From Candidatus Zhuqueibacterota bacterium (GTDB lineage: Bacteria > Zhuqueibacterota > Zhuqueibacteria > Zhuqueibacterales > Geothermadaptataceae): DNA of 64,000 bases. The notes under the pieces were generated by a model that saw nothing but the letters and a program-made list of their open reading frames with translations, made no database searches and was not told the DNA's origin. This document shows, one piece after another, positions 1 to 9,254 of the stretch. The stretch lies in contig JAUZRQ010000022.1 of assembly GCA_030950365.1 (NCBI GenBank), positions 1 to 64,000 of the forward strand. Reading direction: 5' to 3'. The first letter of the stretch is position 1; each line of letters opens with the position of its first letter. Both the position numbers and the translations under genes were made by a program.

Positions 1-65
1 CACTGCAATTGCTTTATAATCAAATCGTTAGCCTTGTTCTAGAACACTTTTAAAACGCAAGGCAA

Positions 66-168
66 CCCGTCATCGCGAGCGAATCCGCCAATTGGCGGAT
101 GGCGATCTCCTTGCTTGAAAGATGGAGATTGCGTCGTCTCCTCCGGCTGGCGGATCCTCGCAATGACG
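66..168. repeat. MITE/REP-like palindromic element, copy 1
   Basis: The element opens with CCCGTCATCGCGAG and closes with CTCGCAATGACG in inverted orientation. A second copy lies at 1652-1760, and the two flank the dipeptidase gene. The inner part (gcgatctc, then gagattgcgtcgtctcc and a GGCGGATCCTCG block) is shared by the copies. It has no coding capacity. Bases 1-65 and 169-340 show no gene. Confidence 0.7.
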
Positions 169-340
169 AATTGCCAGATAGTAAGCCCTGAAAAAGCTGA
201 TTTAAGTGCATAAGCGAATTAAACAATTCTGTCCCGCGGCGGTCTAATAAAGCACTATCCTGCCAACAGGATCGTCCTGCCATCATCCACGGTTCCCGGA
301 CGGAATCGAAAACACAAACTATTGAGAAAGGTTCGAGGCA

Positions 341-1591
341 ATGCATCGATTTTTACTGCTACTCCTGACCGGCGTGCTGATTAGCGCATGCCAGAGCGGC
401 CAGAGCTCGGTGGAAGACCGGGCCCTGCGCATCCATGAGGCGGTGCTGACCGTCGATACGCATATCGACTGGCCGTCACATCAGTTCCGGAATCCCGAGT
501 TTGATCCCGGAAAAAGGCACGAGCCCGGACGGCTGACCAGCGGCCAGTGGGACCTGGTGCGCATGAAGGAAGGCGGCCTGGACGCGGTATTCATGTCGAT
601 TTTCACCCGTCAGGGGCCGCGTACGGAGGAGGGACACCGCAAGGCCAAAGACCATGCCGAGCGGCTGATTCAGATCACCCGGAATATGGTGAGCCAGTAT
701 CCCAATCTGGCCGAGCTTGCGCTGACCCCGGACGATGCCTACCGCATCGAAAAAGGCGGCAAGCGCGCTATTTTCATGGGCATGGAAAATGGCTATCCCA
801 TCGGCACGGATATCCGTAATGTGCGGTATTTTTACGATCTTGGCATCCGTTACATCACGTTGACTCATTCCAGCAACAACGAGTTGGGCGATTCGTCCAC
901 CGATAAAAAACAGGAATGGAGCGGGCTGAGTCCGCTGGGCGAGAAAGTGGTGCGCGAGATGAACCGGTTGGGCATCATGGTGGACATTTCGCACGTGCAC
1001 GACGAAACTTTCTGGGATGTTATTAAACTTACGCAAGCGCCGGTCATCGCATCGCATTCGAGCGCGCGGGCGCTGTGCGATCATCCGCGGAATATGAGCG
1101 ACGACATGCTGCGCGCCGTGAAAGAAAATGGCGGCGTGGTGCAGCTTTGCCTGCTCGGCAATTATATCAAAAAAATGCCGCAGGACAGCGCCTATTTGGC
1201 GGCGCGGCGGAAACTGCGTCCGAAATTCATGGCGTTCTTTCAGGGCACCATGTCCGCCGAAGAACGTGCGGCGTTCGAAGCCGAATATATGAAATTGCGC
1301 GACATGGCGCCGCGGCCCACGCTGGAAGATGCCGTGGATCACATCGATCACATGGTGCAGGTGATGGGCATCGATCACATCGGCATTGGCTCGGATTTTG
1401 ATGGCGGCGGCGGGTTGAAGGGTATCGACGATGTGCTGGACATGCCCAATTTGACCAGAGCGCTTTTGAAACGCGGCTATTCGGAAGAGGACATCCGCAA
1501 AATCTGGGGCGGCAATTTGATGCGTGTGTTCCGGGAAGTGCAGGCCGTGGCCGAACGGTTGCAGACCGCGGAAAAGCCATCGGCGGAGTGA
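341..1591 (+). CDS. Membrane dipeptidase (peptidase M19), lipoprotein
   Basis: This is a zinc dipeptidase of the renal-dipeptidase family, expected to cleave dipeptides in the cell envelope. Residues 1-17 form a lipoprotein signal ending in LISAC, with Cys17 as the lipidated residue. The family's metal ligands are visible: H41-x-D43 in DTHID, bridging E149 in GMENG, H218 in DISH and H239 in ASHSS. The 21-residue gap between the last two matches the family. A GIGSDFDG loop follows near the C-terminus. Length (416) is normal for a bacterial M19 enzyme. The start follows a purine-rich AAAGG/GAGG stretch. The gene stands alone, between two copies of a palindromic repeat. Family assignment is secure; the substrate is unknown. 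Confidence 0.93.
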   Translation: MHRFLLLLLTGVLISACQSGQSSVEDRALRIHEAVLTVDTHIDWPSHQFRNPEFDPGKRHEPGRLTSGQWDLVRMKEGGLDAVFMSIFTRQGPRTEEGHRKAKDHAERLIQITRNMVSQYPNLAELALTPDDAYRIEKGGKRAIFMGMENGYPIGTDIRNVRYFYDLGIRYITLTHSSNNELGDSSTDKKQEWSGLSPLGEKVVREMNRLGIMVDISHVHDETFWDVIKLTQAPVIASHSSARALCDHPRNMSDDMLRAVKENGGVVQLCLLGNYIKKMPQDSAYLAARRKLRPKFMAFFQGTMSAEERAAFEAEYMKLRDMAPRPTLEDAVDHIDHMVQVMGIDHIGIGSDFDGGGGLKGIDDVLDMPNLTRALLKRGYSEEDIRKIWGGNLMRVFREVQAVAERLQTAEKPSAE

Positions 1592-1651
1592 GCCACGCCA
1601 GTCCATGCAATAATGGTAGCTATTCAGTTTTTCCCGTTTGATGAAATCTTG

Positions 1652-1760
1652 CCCGTCATCGCGAGTAGCCGCCGCAATGCGGGTGCGCGGCGATCTCTTT
1701 GCAAATATAACAATGAGATCGCGTCGTCTCCGCCAGCTGGCGGATCCTCGCGATGACGGG
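1652..1760. repeat. MITE/REP-like palindromic element, copy 2
   Basis: Perfect 14-bp terminal inverted repeats, CCCGTCATCGCGAG (1652-1665) and CTCGCGATGACGGG (1747-1760), enclose about 80 bp that resemble copy 1 at 66-168. The copy lies in the 314-bp gap between the dipeptidase and the DUF5916 gene. No other gene is seen in that gap. Confidence 0.75.
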
Positions 1761-1905
1761 TAGGAGTCTGAACAGTTACCAAAAATGGCATGGTGTGGGC
1801 GATTGATTGAACCTCGAACTGGCGGGACGGCGGGGCTATCCTGGCCATCGGGGAATCACTGCGATGATCGTTTGAAACCGATTTGGAGGAAGGAGAGAGG
1901 GAGCA

Positions 1906-4167
1906 ATGCGGTTGTCTTATCATGCAAAATGTGTGATGGTTGGCGTGTTTGTTTTGGGCATGATCCGGGGGGGAGTCATGCCCAGCGCTCAAGCGCAGAT
2001 GACACAGGCTGAAAACGGCGATTTATCCTTGCGGGAACAGGTGGCGCGGGCTGTGCCGGTGGACCAGCCGCCGGTGCTGGACGGCGAGGTGTTGCAGGAC
2101 CCCGCCTACGCCAGCGCGCCTGCCGTTACCGGTTTCTGGCAAACCACGCCCGACGAGGGCCAGCCGGCCACTCAGCGCACCGAAATTCGCATCGTGTACA
2201 CCCACGATGCCCTGTATTTCGGTGTGGTGTGCTACGATACCGATCCGGACAAAATCATCATTTCCGACAGTCGCCGCGACGCGTCGCTGGATGAAACCGA
2301 CGCATTTTTGATCATCCTCGATACGTATCTCGATCGCCAGAACGGCTTTGTGTTTGGCACCAATCCCGCGGGCATCGAATACGACGGGCAGGTGACCAAT
2401 GAAGGCGAGGGCAGCGGCATGATGCGCGGCCGGCAGCAGCGCGGCTCCGGCAGCGGCTTCAATTTGAACTGGGACGGCTCGTGGGACGTTCGCACCAAAA
2501 TGGCCGACTACGGCTGGTCCGCCGAGTTTGCCATACCCTTTCGCACCCTGCGCTTTAAGCGGCAAAAGGAGCAGATCTGGGGCATCAATTTTCAGCGCAA
2601 CATCCGCCGGCGCAAGGAAAAATCGTACTGGATCAAGCTGCCGCGGCAGTTCAATCTGTACCGGCTATCCATGGCCGGCACGCTGGTTGGACTGAGCATT
2701 CCGTCGCAGCGTAATCTCAAGTTCATGCCGTATGTGCTGGGCAAGGCCGTGCGCGATTTTTCCCATTCTTCAGCCACCGACTGGCATGGCGATTTCGGCG
2801 CCGATGCGAAATACAGTATCACGCCCAGCTTGACGCTGGATTTAACCTACAACACCGATTTCGCCCAGGTGGAGGTGGATGAGCAGCAGATCAACATCGA
2901 TCGCTTCAATCTGTTTTTCCCGGAGAAGCGCCCGTTTTTTCTGGAGAACGCCGGTATTTTCACCGTTGGCAGCGCGGGCGAAGTGGACCTGTTTTTCAGC
3001 CGGCGGATCGGTATCGGGCCGGGCGGCGTGGCCATCCCGATTCTCGGCGGCGCGCGGCTGTCCGGCAAACTGGTCGATGTCAATGTGGGGCTGCTGAACA
3101 TGCAGACCGAAACGGTGGAGGGCCTGGCGCCGGCCAACAATTTCACCGTGGCGCGGGCCTACAAAGAATTGCCCAATCGGTCGTCGGCCGGCGTGCTGTT
3201 CGTGAACCGGCAGGGCACCGGTGAGCTGGCCGAGGAGGAAGACTACAACCGCACCTTTGCGGTGGATGGCCGCTGGGGCATCGGCGAGTACGGCCAGATT
3301 TCCGGCTTTCTGGCGCGCACGGTCACGCCCGGACTGAGTAGTGAAGACCACGCTTTTAAGATCGGCGCCAGCTACAATTCGGAGGCGTGGCTGTTGCTGG
3401 CGAATTACACCGAGGTGGCAGACAATTTCAACCCGGAGGTGGGCTTTTTGCAGCGGCGCGGTTTTCGCAAACCCAACTTTTTGATTTTTCACCGCTACCG
3501 CCCCAAAAACTTTTTGGGATTGCAGGAATTGCGGCCGCACGTGTCCTACCGCGGATACTGGAAGTTTTCAGGCTTTCAGGAGACTGGCTTTCTGCACATC
3601 GACAATCACTGGGAGTTCAAGACCGGCGATGAAATTCATACCGGCATCAACTTTACCCGCGAAGGCGTGGTGCAGGCGTTTGAAATCTATCCGGGCATCA
3701 TCGTGCCGGAGGGAACGTACGACCACGTGGAAGCGCAGATCGTGGCGTTCACCAACCAGGGCGCGCCGATCAGCTTTCGCATTCGCGCCAACATGGGCGG
3801 CTTCTTCGGCGGCAGCCGCGTGTCGTTCAATTCATCGCTGAAAATGCGCAAGGGCGAAACCTTCCGCACGGAAATCGCCTGGAGCCGCAACGATATCAGC
3901 CTGCCCAATGGTCGGTTCGAGACCAACCTGATCCGGGCGCGGATTTCGTACTCGTTTTCACCACGAGTGACGCTCCAGGCACTGATTCAGTACAACGATC
4001 GCGCCGAAATCTGGTCCACGAATCTGCGATTTAGCTGGCTGCGTAGCGCCAACACCGGGCTGTTTATCGTGTACAACGAAACGCAAGATATCCTCGACCG
4101 CGGCTTTGGCCTGCGCGATCGCAGTCTGATTCTCAAGTACAGCGCGCTGATCGATGTGTTGCGGTGA
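1906..4167 (+). CDS. DUF5916 outer-membrane protein with N-terminal CBM9-like domain
   Basis: The start follows GGAGAGAGGGAGCA. A signal peptide (about residues 1-34, ending SAQAQ) precedes a CBM9-like sandwich domain at roughly 50-230, recognisable from VDQPPVLDGEV, IRIVYTHDALYFGV and DETDAFLIILDTY. Residues from about 260 to the end are DUF5916: a run of amphipathic strands ending in an aromatic/charged pattern typical of an outer-membrane barrel, with the conserved FFPEKRPFFLENAG block. DUF5916 proteins are frequent in Bacteroidota and allied phyla, often near carbohydrate or peptide utilisation genes, but their function is not established. The gene appears monocistronic. Family assignment is firm; no function is claimed. 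Confidence 0.88.
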   Translation: MRLSYHAKCVMVGVFVLGMIRGGVMPSAQAQMTQAENGDLSLREQVARAVPVDQPPVLDGEVLQDPAYASAPAVTGFWQTTPDEGQPATQRTEIRIVYTHDALYFGVVCYDTDPDKIIISDSRRDASLDETDAFLIILDTYLDRQNGFVFGTNPAGIEYDGQVTNEGEGSGMMRGRQQRGSGSGFNLNWDGSWDVRTKMADYGWSAEFAIPFRTLRFKRQKEQIWGINFQRNIRRRKEKSYWIKLPRQFNLYRLSMAGTLVGLSIPSQRNLKFMPYVLGKAVRDFSHSSATDWHGDFGADAKYSITPSLTLDLTYNTDFAQVEVDEQQINIDRFNLFFPEKRPFFLENAGIFTVGSAGEVDLFFSRRIGIGPGGVAIPILGGARLSGKLVDVNVGLLNMQTETVEGLAPANNFTVARAYKELPNRSSAGVLFVNRQGTGELAEEEDYNRTFAVDGRWGIGEYGQISGFLARTVTPGLSSEDHAFKIGASYNSEAWLLLANYTEVADNFNPEVGFLQRRGFRKPNFLIFHRYRPKNFLGLQELRPHVSYRGYWKFSGFQETGFLHIDNHWEFKTGDEIHTGINFTREGVVQAFEIYPGIIVPEGTYDHVEAQIVAFTNQGAPISFRIRANMGGFFGGSRVSFNSSLKMRKGETFRTEIAWSRNDISLPNGRFETNLIRARISYSFSPRVTLQALIQYNDRAEIWSTNLRFSWLRSANTGLFIVYNETQDILDRGFGLRDRSLILKYSALIDVLR

Positions 4168-4263
4168 GGGAGCGATGTGGAGCAACTTTTCAGGCATGCG
4201 TGAAAAACGAAAAGAGAAACTCTCGCAGATGCCAATGCATTGAATTGGCCGAAATATTCAGCA

Positions 4264-4322
4264 GGTGTTGGTCGTCATAGAACCCGGATGAGACGGATGA
4301 CGCGGATGATCACGGATTTGCC
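4264..4322. repeat. Degenerate dispersed repeat (GGATGACGCGGAT family)
   Basis: A stretch of near-repeating units (cggatgagacggatgacgcgg, then gatcacggatttg) lies downstream of the DUF5916 gene. The same vocabulary recurs in either orientation near 39340-39530, 52586-52625 and 52778-52830. It is non-coding and its role is unknown. Confidence 0.5.
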
Positions 4323-4403
4323 ATTGCGAGGCAACTTGTTTGCGCGCTTTTCCGCTGAACAATTGGCCCATTGTGGAGTAGCGGTTGCTGCTTCCGGGAA
4401 AGG

Positions 4404-4787
4404 CTACCTGGAAGCCCTGAAGCCTCCAATGATCCCCAGAATCGGACGCAGCTTTTTCTCGGTCGGATCGGCTTCCACGCCAAACGTTTCCAGCGCTGTT
4501 GCGCCAAGCAAATACAGGGAACCTTTGGGCGCGAAGATCACAGGGCAGGTTAAGGTTTCGCCGAGTTCGGGAAGGGTAAACAGGGCTTCGCCTAAAGGCC
4601 GACGCTCGCGGCGACCATCCGCCAGGATGAGCTCGCGACTGTGCCTGGGCTGGATGCCAATGGATTGTAAACGATCTTCCGGAATAAAGCTGTACAGAGC
4701 GCCGGTATCGACCCAGAACTGTTCTTCAAAAAATCGTTCCGGGTCTTTCGGATTTGCGACTTTAACCAACACTTGAAACATGCCCAT
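4404..4787 (-). CDS. Retroviral-like (clan AA) aspartic protease family protein
   Basis: A 127-residue protein with a single DTG motif in VDTGALYSFIP near residue 30. It continues with a hydrophobic-hydrophobic-Gly block (PVIFAPKGSLYLLGATALE) resembling the retropepsin flap and ILG regions. Single-domain bacterial clan-AA proteins of this size are expected to work as homodimers in the cytoplasm; no signal peptide is present. The ATG at 4787 was chosen over an upstream GTG because AAGGTG lies about nine bases before it. It is transcribed alone, convergent with the DUF5916 gene. The family is fairly sure; whether it is proteolytically active is not shown. Confidence 0.8.
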   Translation of the reverse strand: MGMFQVLVKVANPKDPERFFEEQFWVDTGALYSFIPEDRLQSIGIQPRHSRELILADGRRERRPLGEALFTLPELGETLTCPVIFAPKGSLYLLGATALETFGVEADPTEKKLRPILGIIGGFRASR

Positions 4788-4981
4788 GCTTTTCACCTTG
4801 GGATGGATGAAGGGCTGATGGTTTCGATGTGAATATACTAAATTTCGGATTCGCAGTCAAACCTATCCTGCCGTAAAGCGGCAACCGATATCCTGCCAAA
4901 ACCGCCGTTGCTTTGAGGACGTTTTTTGCCTATTTTGTCAGCAATTCTACCGTTCATTCATAGCCAATTCCGACAAGACGC

Positions 4982-6613
4982 ATGACCCAAAACCGGTTTG
5001 CCGCATTTGTTCTGCTTGCCCTTATTCTGGCTCTGGCGCTGCGATTGCCGCACATCGAAGGCGATCCGCCCGCCGGAGATATTTCACGCTCGGCTTCGTT
5101 TCTGGCCGATGAGGGCATCCATGGCTACAATGCATTGCACTGGGCCATCACCGGTGATTGGTACATTGCCGATGGCTTCAATCCCGGGGTCAATACGCCC
5201 GTGTTCATGCTGTTTGAATACGCGCTATTGCGGACGTTTGGCGTGCATTTGAAAACCGTGCGCTATGGCGCGGTGGCCTGCGGACTTCTGTCGCTGGTGT
5301 TGCTGGCGCGGTTGCTGCGTCGTCTTTCCCGGCGCGCCGCGCTGATGGGCGGCTTTCTCTGGGCCATGGCCTTTCCGCTGGTGATTTACAACCGGCTCGC
5401 CTTCATCGAGAATGTGCTGCTGGTGTTTATGCTGTTGCTTGCGCTTTTGTTTGTGGCCTTTCTCGAACGGCCGCAGCGGCTCTGGCCTGCCGTCGCGGGC
5501 GTGGCCGTTTTCATGGCCGGATGGCTCACCAAACCCACATTGATTTTTTTGCTTCCGGCGTTTGGCGCCACTTTGCTATATGTCAGACCAACACACCACC
5601 GCCGCGCGACCGGCCTGGCCCTGCTCACGGCAATCGTCCTGGTGGCTGCGTTGTATTTTTTCTGGGTTCGCCCCTATGCCGATGACTGGGCCTATTATCA
5701 GAGCATTCACATGGCCGAGCGCATGCCGCAGTCATTGGGGGAAATTCTGCTCAACTATGCGCGCTATTTCGGGCATCTCAAGCTGTTTGAGTTTATGCCG
5801 CTGATTTATGGCCTGGCGCTGGTGCAATTTTTGGGTCTGGCCCCCGCCTTTCTGAAACGCGAAGAGCAGCGTCCGGTAGTGGTGCTGCTGGTGTTCTGGC
5901 TTGTGTTTGGCGTCGGTTTTCTCGGCTTTTTCGCCTATTCGCCACCGCGTTATTCATTGCTGCTGCTGCCGGCGGTGATCGGTCTCGCCGCGATGGCGTT
6001 GGACCAGTGGCTGGTCGGCGATCGGCCGGTTCGTCTTACCGGTTGGATGAAAGCCGCGTATATCGCTCTGGTTTTGCTGCAAGTGGCGTTTGGCCTGTAC
6101 CGCTATTTTGCGCAGGGACAGGCCTATCCCAGCACGGCGCTGCCAGCGCTCGCCCTGCTGATCCTGCCGCTTTGGGCTCGCCAAGGCGGCCTTTGGCGAT
6201 ATGCGTTGCCGGTGCTGATCGTGCTGGTGCAGTTGGGGCAGACGGTTCGGTATTATGTCAGCATGGAATTCAGTCTGCGCGATGGCATGCAGAAAGTGGC
6301 GAAATTCATTCACGAGCAGGGCAGGGGGCCGGACTCGGTGCTCGCCGGGGACAGCGCCATGCTGTTTGCATTCGAGGCGCGCGTGCGGTCGATTGCGGTC
6401 ATGTACCGCGAGGACCGGCTGCCAGTGCTGTTCCGACGCTGGCGTTCGGATTTTCTGCTGCTGGAAGATCCGGCGGAACTGCCCCGGCTGCAGCGATTGA
6501 TGCCGGAGTATCTGCGTCGGCTGCAACCGCTGGCGCAGTTCCCGCTGATGAACAACTATGTCCACGGCCGCGATGCGGTGCTATATCGCATTCTGCCTCC
6601 GAAGCAGGATTGA
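4982..6613 (+). CDS. GT39/ArnT-like membrane glycosyltransferase
   Basis: An integral membrane protein of 543 residues with about eleven to twelve hydrophobic segments. A short N-terminal helix is followed by an acidic loop (FLADEGIHGYNALHW) whose Asp-Glu pair matches the catalytic-loop position of PMT/ArnT family enzymes. Such enzymes use polyprenyl-phosphate sugars to glycosylate lipids or proteins on the periplasmic face. The C-terminal 100 residues are soluble and would face the periplasm. No Shine-Dalgarno is obvious before the ATG. No glycan-assembly genes lie nearby, so donor and acceptor are unknown. Confidence 0.78.
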   Translation: MTQNRFAAFVLLALILALALRLPHIEGDPPAGDISRSASFLADEGIHGYNALHWAITGDWYIADGFNPGVNTPVFMLFEYALLRTFGVHLKTVRYGAVACGLLSLVLLARLLRRLSRRAALMGGFLWAMAFPLVIYNRLAFIENVLLVFMLLLALLFVAFLERPQRLWPAVAGVAVFMAGWLTKPTLIFLLPAFGATLLYVRPTHHRRATGLALLTAIVLVAALYFFWVRPYADDWAYYQSIHMAERMPQSLGEILLNYARYFGHLKLFEFMPLIYGLALVQFLGLAPAFLKREEQRPVVVLLVFWLVFGVGFLGFFAYSPPRYSLLLLPAVIGLAAMALDQWLVGDRPVRLTGWMKAAYIALVLLQVAFGLYRYFAQGQAYPSTALPALALLILPLWARQGGLWRYALPVLIVLVQLGQTVRYYVSMEFSLRDGMQKVAKFIHEQGRGPDSVLAGDSAMLFAFEARVRSIAVMYREDRLPVLFRRWRSDFLLLEDPAELPRLQRLMPEYLRRLQPLAQFPLMNNYVHGRDAVLYRILPPKQD

Positions 6614-6772
6614 GGTTGGAGGGCTACCAGGGCGATGAATGAGGAAGGCTCTCGCTGAGGCGCAAAGCTCACAGAGAATGAATTTTAGAGGATGTACTAA
6701 AATGCTTCTAAAAAAGTTAATCCCGTAGCCCGCGCTCCTTGTGGGCACGATACACAAGCAGAAACTGGATGG

Positions 6773-6847
6773 ATGCAACACCGTCGGAGACGGTGTTGCA
6801 TGGCTGCCATGGGATAGCGTCATGTACACACGGTCAGAGACTGTGTA
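6773..6847. repeat. Pair of adjacent hairpins (GTC-NGA-GAC type palindromes)
   Basis: A perfect 13-bp inverted repeat (ATGCAACACCGTC, loop GGA, GACGGTGTTGCAT; 6773-6801) is followed by a related imperfect one (TACACACGGTC, loop AGA, GACTGTGTA; 6825-6847). They lie in the 299-bp space between convergent genes. They may act as terminators, but neither has a T tract, so a REP-like repeat is more likely. Confidence 0.6.
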
Positions 6848-6912
6848 GGATCGGGAAAAATCGCAAAGAAAAATTCCGGCGGCCCCGGCCTTCTTTGCGG
6901 TGGAACCCCGAC

Positions 6913-7797
6913 TCACCATTTCCGCCAGAGGCGAATGGGAATCCGGGTTTCGGTTTTGAAGGGCTTGCCCTTGCGCCGCGCCGGTTGCCAGTCGAGGCGC
7001 TGCACCAGATTGGCTACGGCATGGTCCGCAATAGCAATACCACTGGGCCGGGTTACCTGAGCTCGCAGGACCCGGCCGTTCTCATCGATCAGGGCGGAAA
7101 CCACGACCAGTTCATCGAAACCGCGGGGCAATAGCGCTTCCACTCCACGGAGCCGCTTCTGCAGCGCGACATAGCCCCCGACCGGAACCGCCGGTATATC
7201 CGCCCGCCTCCAGCGATCGCTGAATTTGCGCTGGAACGGCCCGGGCACCTTTTCGGCCAGTTTCTGCAACTCGATCAGCACATCACTCAACGCCCAGCGG
7301 AATTCGGACAGCGCGCTGAAGCGCCCATGCAAAATGACGCGATCCAGGGTCAGGCTATCGATACTGCTGTGTAGCCGCTGCCATTCCGGTCCGGCCACGA
7401 AATTGGCAAACCATTGCAGCCGGTTGCGCACACTTTCGTCGAAGAATTCCAGGATCGGCTGCAGCTCGAGATCCTCTTCCCGATAAGCCTCATAAAACTC
7501 CGCAAAGCCGCTCTCCATGGAAAGCAGCATTTGGATGAGCTTTTCCAGCGCGCGTTGGCCGTCAGCGCTGGCGGTGGGGTCGTCTCGCAGTTCATGCCAG
7601 CGTCGAAGCTCCTGGCGGATGACCGCAATCTGATTGGGCAGCGACCACAAATAAAACTCGGGTTTCGCGCGCCGGATGAGTTTTTCTCTGGCCTTTTGGG
7701 TCGTGCCTTCGGGCAGGGATTGCGCGCCGGACGCATCCGCGAGAGTCAAAGCCAGCATAGCCACCAGCGCCAGACACAGGCCCGGATATCGCATCAT
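6913..7797 (-). CDS. Exported protein with TonB-like C-terminal domain
   Basis: A 294-residue protein with a signal peptide (about residues 1-26, ending ASGAQS), a helical charged middle region of about 170 residues, and a C-terminal domain from about 205 that fits the TonB C-terminal fold (DELVVVSALIDENGRV, then WQPARRKGKP and a final strand). Unlike TonB it has no N-terminal ExbB/D-contacting anchor and no proline-rich spacer, so energy transduction is unlikely; such domains also occur in periplasmic scaffold proteins. Its ATG overlaps the stop of the upstream propeller gene as ATGA, implying translational coupling and a shared job. The function of the middle region is not recognised. Confidence 0.75.
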   Translation of the reverse strand: MMRYPGLCLALVAMLALTLADASGAQSLPEGTTQKAREKLIRRAKPEFYLWSLPNQIAVIRQELRRWHELRDDPTASADGQRALEKLIQMLLSMESGFAEFYEAYREEDLELQPILEFFDESVRNRLQWFANFVAGPEWQRLHSSIDSLTLDRVILHGRFSALSEFRWALSDVLIELQKLAEKVPGPFQRKFSDRWRRADIPAVPVGGYVALQKRLRGVEALLPRGFDELVVVSALIDENGRVLRAQVTRPSGIAIADHAVANLVQRLDWQPARRKGKPFKTETRIPIRLWRKW

Positions 7798-8942
7798 GGA
7801 TGCACCTCGGTCAGCAGCGAGTCCTCTTCAGCGGATTTGAACGCATACAACGAACCTTTTTCCGTGCCGATGAACAGCCGGTTGCGATAAATCATGGGCG
7901 AGGCATAGGCATTGCCATCCAGCGCAAAGCTCCACAGCAGTTCACCGGTGAGCCGGTCCAACATAAACAGCAGCGCGGGACGATAGCGCACGGCGTACAG
8001 ATAGCGCTCGTCCAGCAATGGCGAGCTGATCGCAGGACCCTGCAGCGGAAATTGCCATACTGGTTCACCAGTAGCGCCGCGCGCCGCGAACAGTGTGCCG
8101 GTCATATCCACCCAGTACACCACGCCATCCAGATAAGCCGCCGAGGCATCGATCTTTTTCTGGCACCGGGTTTTCCAGACCAACTCTCCGTTCAAATCAA
8201 GCGCATAAAACCAGCCGTCGTAATCGCCAAAAAACACCAGCCCATCGGCCACCAGCGGTGATGCCACCACGCTTTTCGCCGTGGTGAATTTCCAGATCAG
8301 CGCGCCATTGTCCGCATTCAGGCAGAACACGCCCGGATGTCCCGAGCCGATGTACACGCGGCCGTCCACGATGGCCGGCGAAGACGATACCAGTCCTTCG
8401 GTGTCGTATTTCCACAGCAACGCGCCGCTGCGGGCATTGAGCGCGTACACGAAGCCATCATGACTGCCAACGATGACGCTGGTTTGATAGGCCTGCGGCG
8501 AGGCAATGGACAGATTTTGCATGCGAAATGTCCATCGAAGCCGGCCGTCGCGCGCCTCAATGGCATAGACGGTAGAATCGCACGAGGCGATGTAAATGCG
8601 TCCCTCAAATAGCAGTGGTGAGCCGGTGATGGTGCGCCGGGTTTCATGCTGCCACAGGATGGCTTCGCTCTGGACATCCAGCGCGGAAACGCGGCCGTTC
8701 CAGTCGGCGATGAACAACCGGCCATTGGCGGCCACGGCTGTGGACCGGATGCGATGATTGAAATGCCAGAGTTTGTCCAGAACCAGCGGTGGTGAAAGGG
8801 TGACCGGTGAAATGCCGGCATTGGAAACGTGACCACGGAACGATGTCCACGCGTACGGATCGTCCTGCGAGCGCTGCCGGTAACTGCACGCAGTGAAAGC
8901 GATCAGCAGGGCAAAAAATGCAAATCGCAACTGGATGAGCAT
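7794..8942 (-). CDS. PQQ-like beta-propeller lipoprotein (BamB-like)
   Basis: A lipoprotein of 382 residues: the N-terminus ends in a lipobox, AFTAC, so the ATG at 8942 is preferred over longer alternatives. The rest consists of PQQ/WD-type propeller blades with recurring patterns such as DGRVYIGSG, ALDVQSEAILWQH and GSLYAF. The family includes BamB of the outer-membrane assembly machine and many surface or periplasmic scaffolds. No PQQ-dehydrogenase catalytic residues are apparent. It is the first gene of a two-gene unit with the TonB-C protein. The neighbourhood does not support a specific BamB assignment. Confidence 0.82.
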   Translation of the reverse strand: MLIQLRFAFFALLIAFTACSYRQRSQDDPYAWTSFRGHVSNAGISPVTLSPPLVLDKLWHFNHRIRSTAVAANGRLFIADWNGRVSALDVQSEAILWQHETRRTITGSPLLFEGRIYIASCDSTVYAIEARDGRLRWTFRMQNLSIASPQAYQTSVIVGSHDGFVYALNARSGALLWKYDTEGLVSSSPAIVDGRVYIGSGHPGVFCLNADNGALIWKFTTAKSVVASPLVADGLVFFGDYDGWFYALDLNGELVWKTRCQKKIDASAAYLDGVVYWVDMTGTLFAARGATGEPVWQFPLQGPAISSPLLDERYLYAVRYRPALLFMLDRLTGELLWSFALDGNAYASPMIYRNRLFIGTEKGSLYAFKSAEEDSLLTEVHP

Positions 8943-9254
8943 ATCCCCGTGAGTATGGTTTGTAACTAAGTTTTTAGTAAAATAATCGGCCCGCAGGGAA
9001 AAGTCAAGGACAATGTTTGCAAAATGCAAGAAATTGAAAGAACCGGTAAGAACCGGACAAAGGATGCGGCCATCCGCATTGAGCCGGATTTGCTTGCTTT
9101 TCAGCAAACCGGAATGCATACTTGAGCTGTGGCCTTTTCAAAAAATGGCGGGAAAAACGTCGCGCTGTTTTTGCTATTACGTTAATCACTTTTTTACTTT
9201 CTGGCTGAATTGAAACAGGCGCAAGTTGACAAAGCCAACATAGTGGAGGTGTTT
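8943..9254. other. Divergent intergenic region
   Basis: 312 bp between two divergently transcribed genes. It must hold promoters for both directions. I could not single out a convincing -35/-10 pair, and no repeat or RNA element was seen. Confidence 0.4.

Noticed and set aside
50-346. 98-codon minus-strand ORF at the start of the window
   Set aside because: It translates through the palindromic repeat and has no domain or ribosome site.
476-1606. Long minus-strand ORF opposite the dipeptidase gene
   Set aside because: The sense-strand enzyme has all catalytic motifs; the antisense frame is His/Arg-rich shadow sequence.
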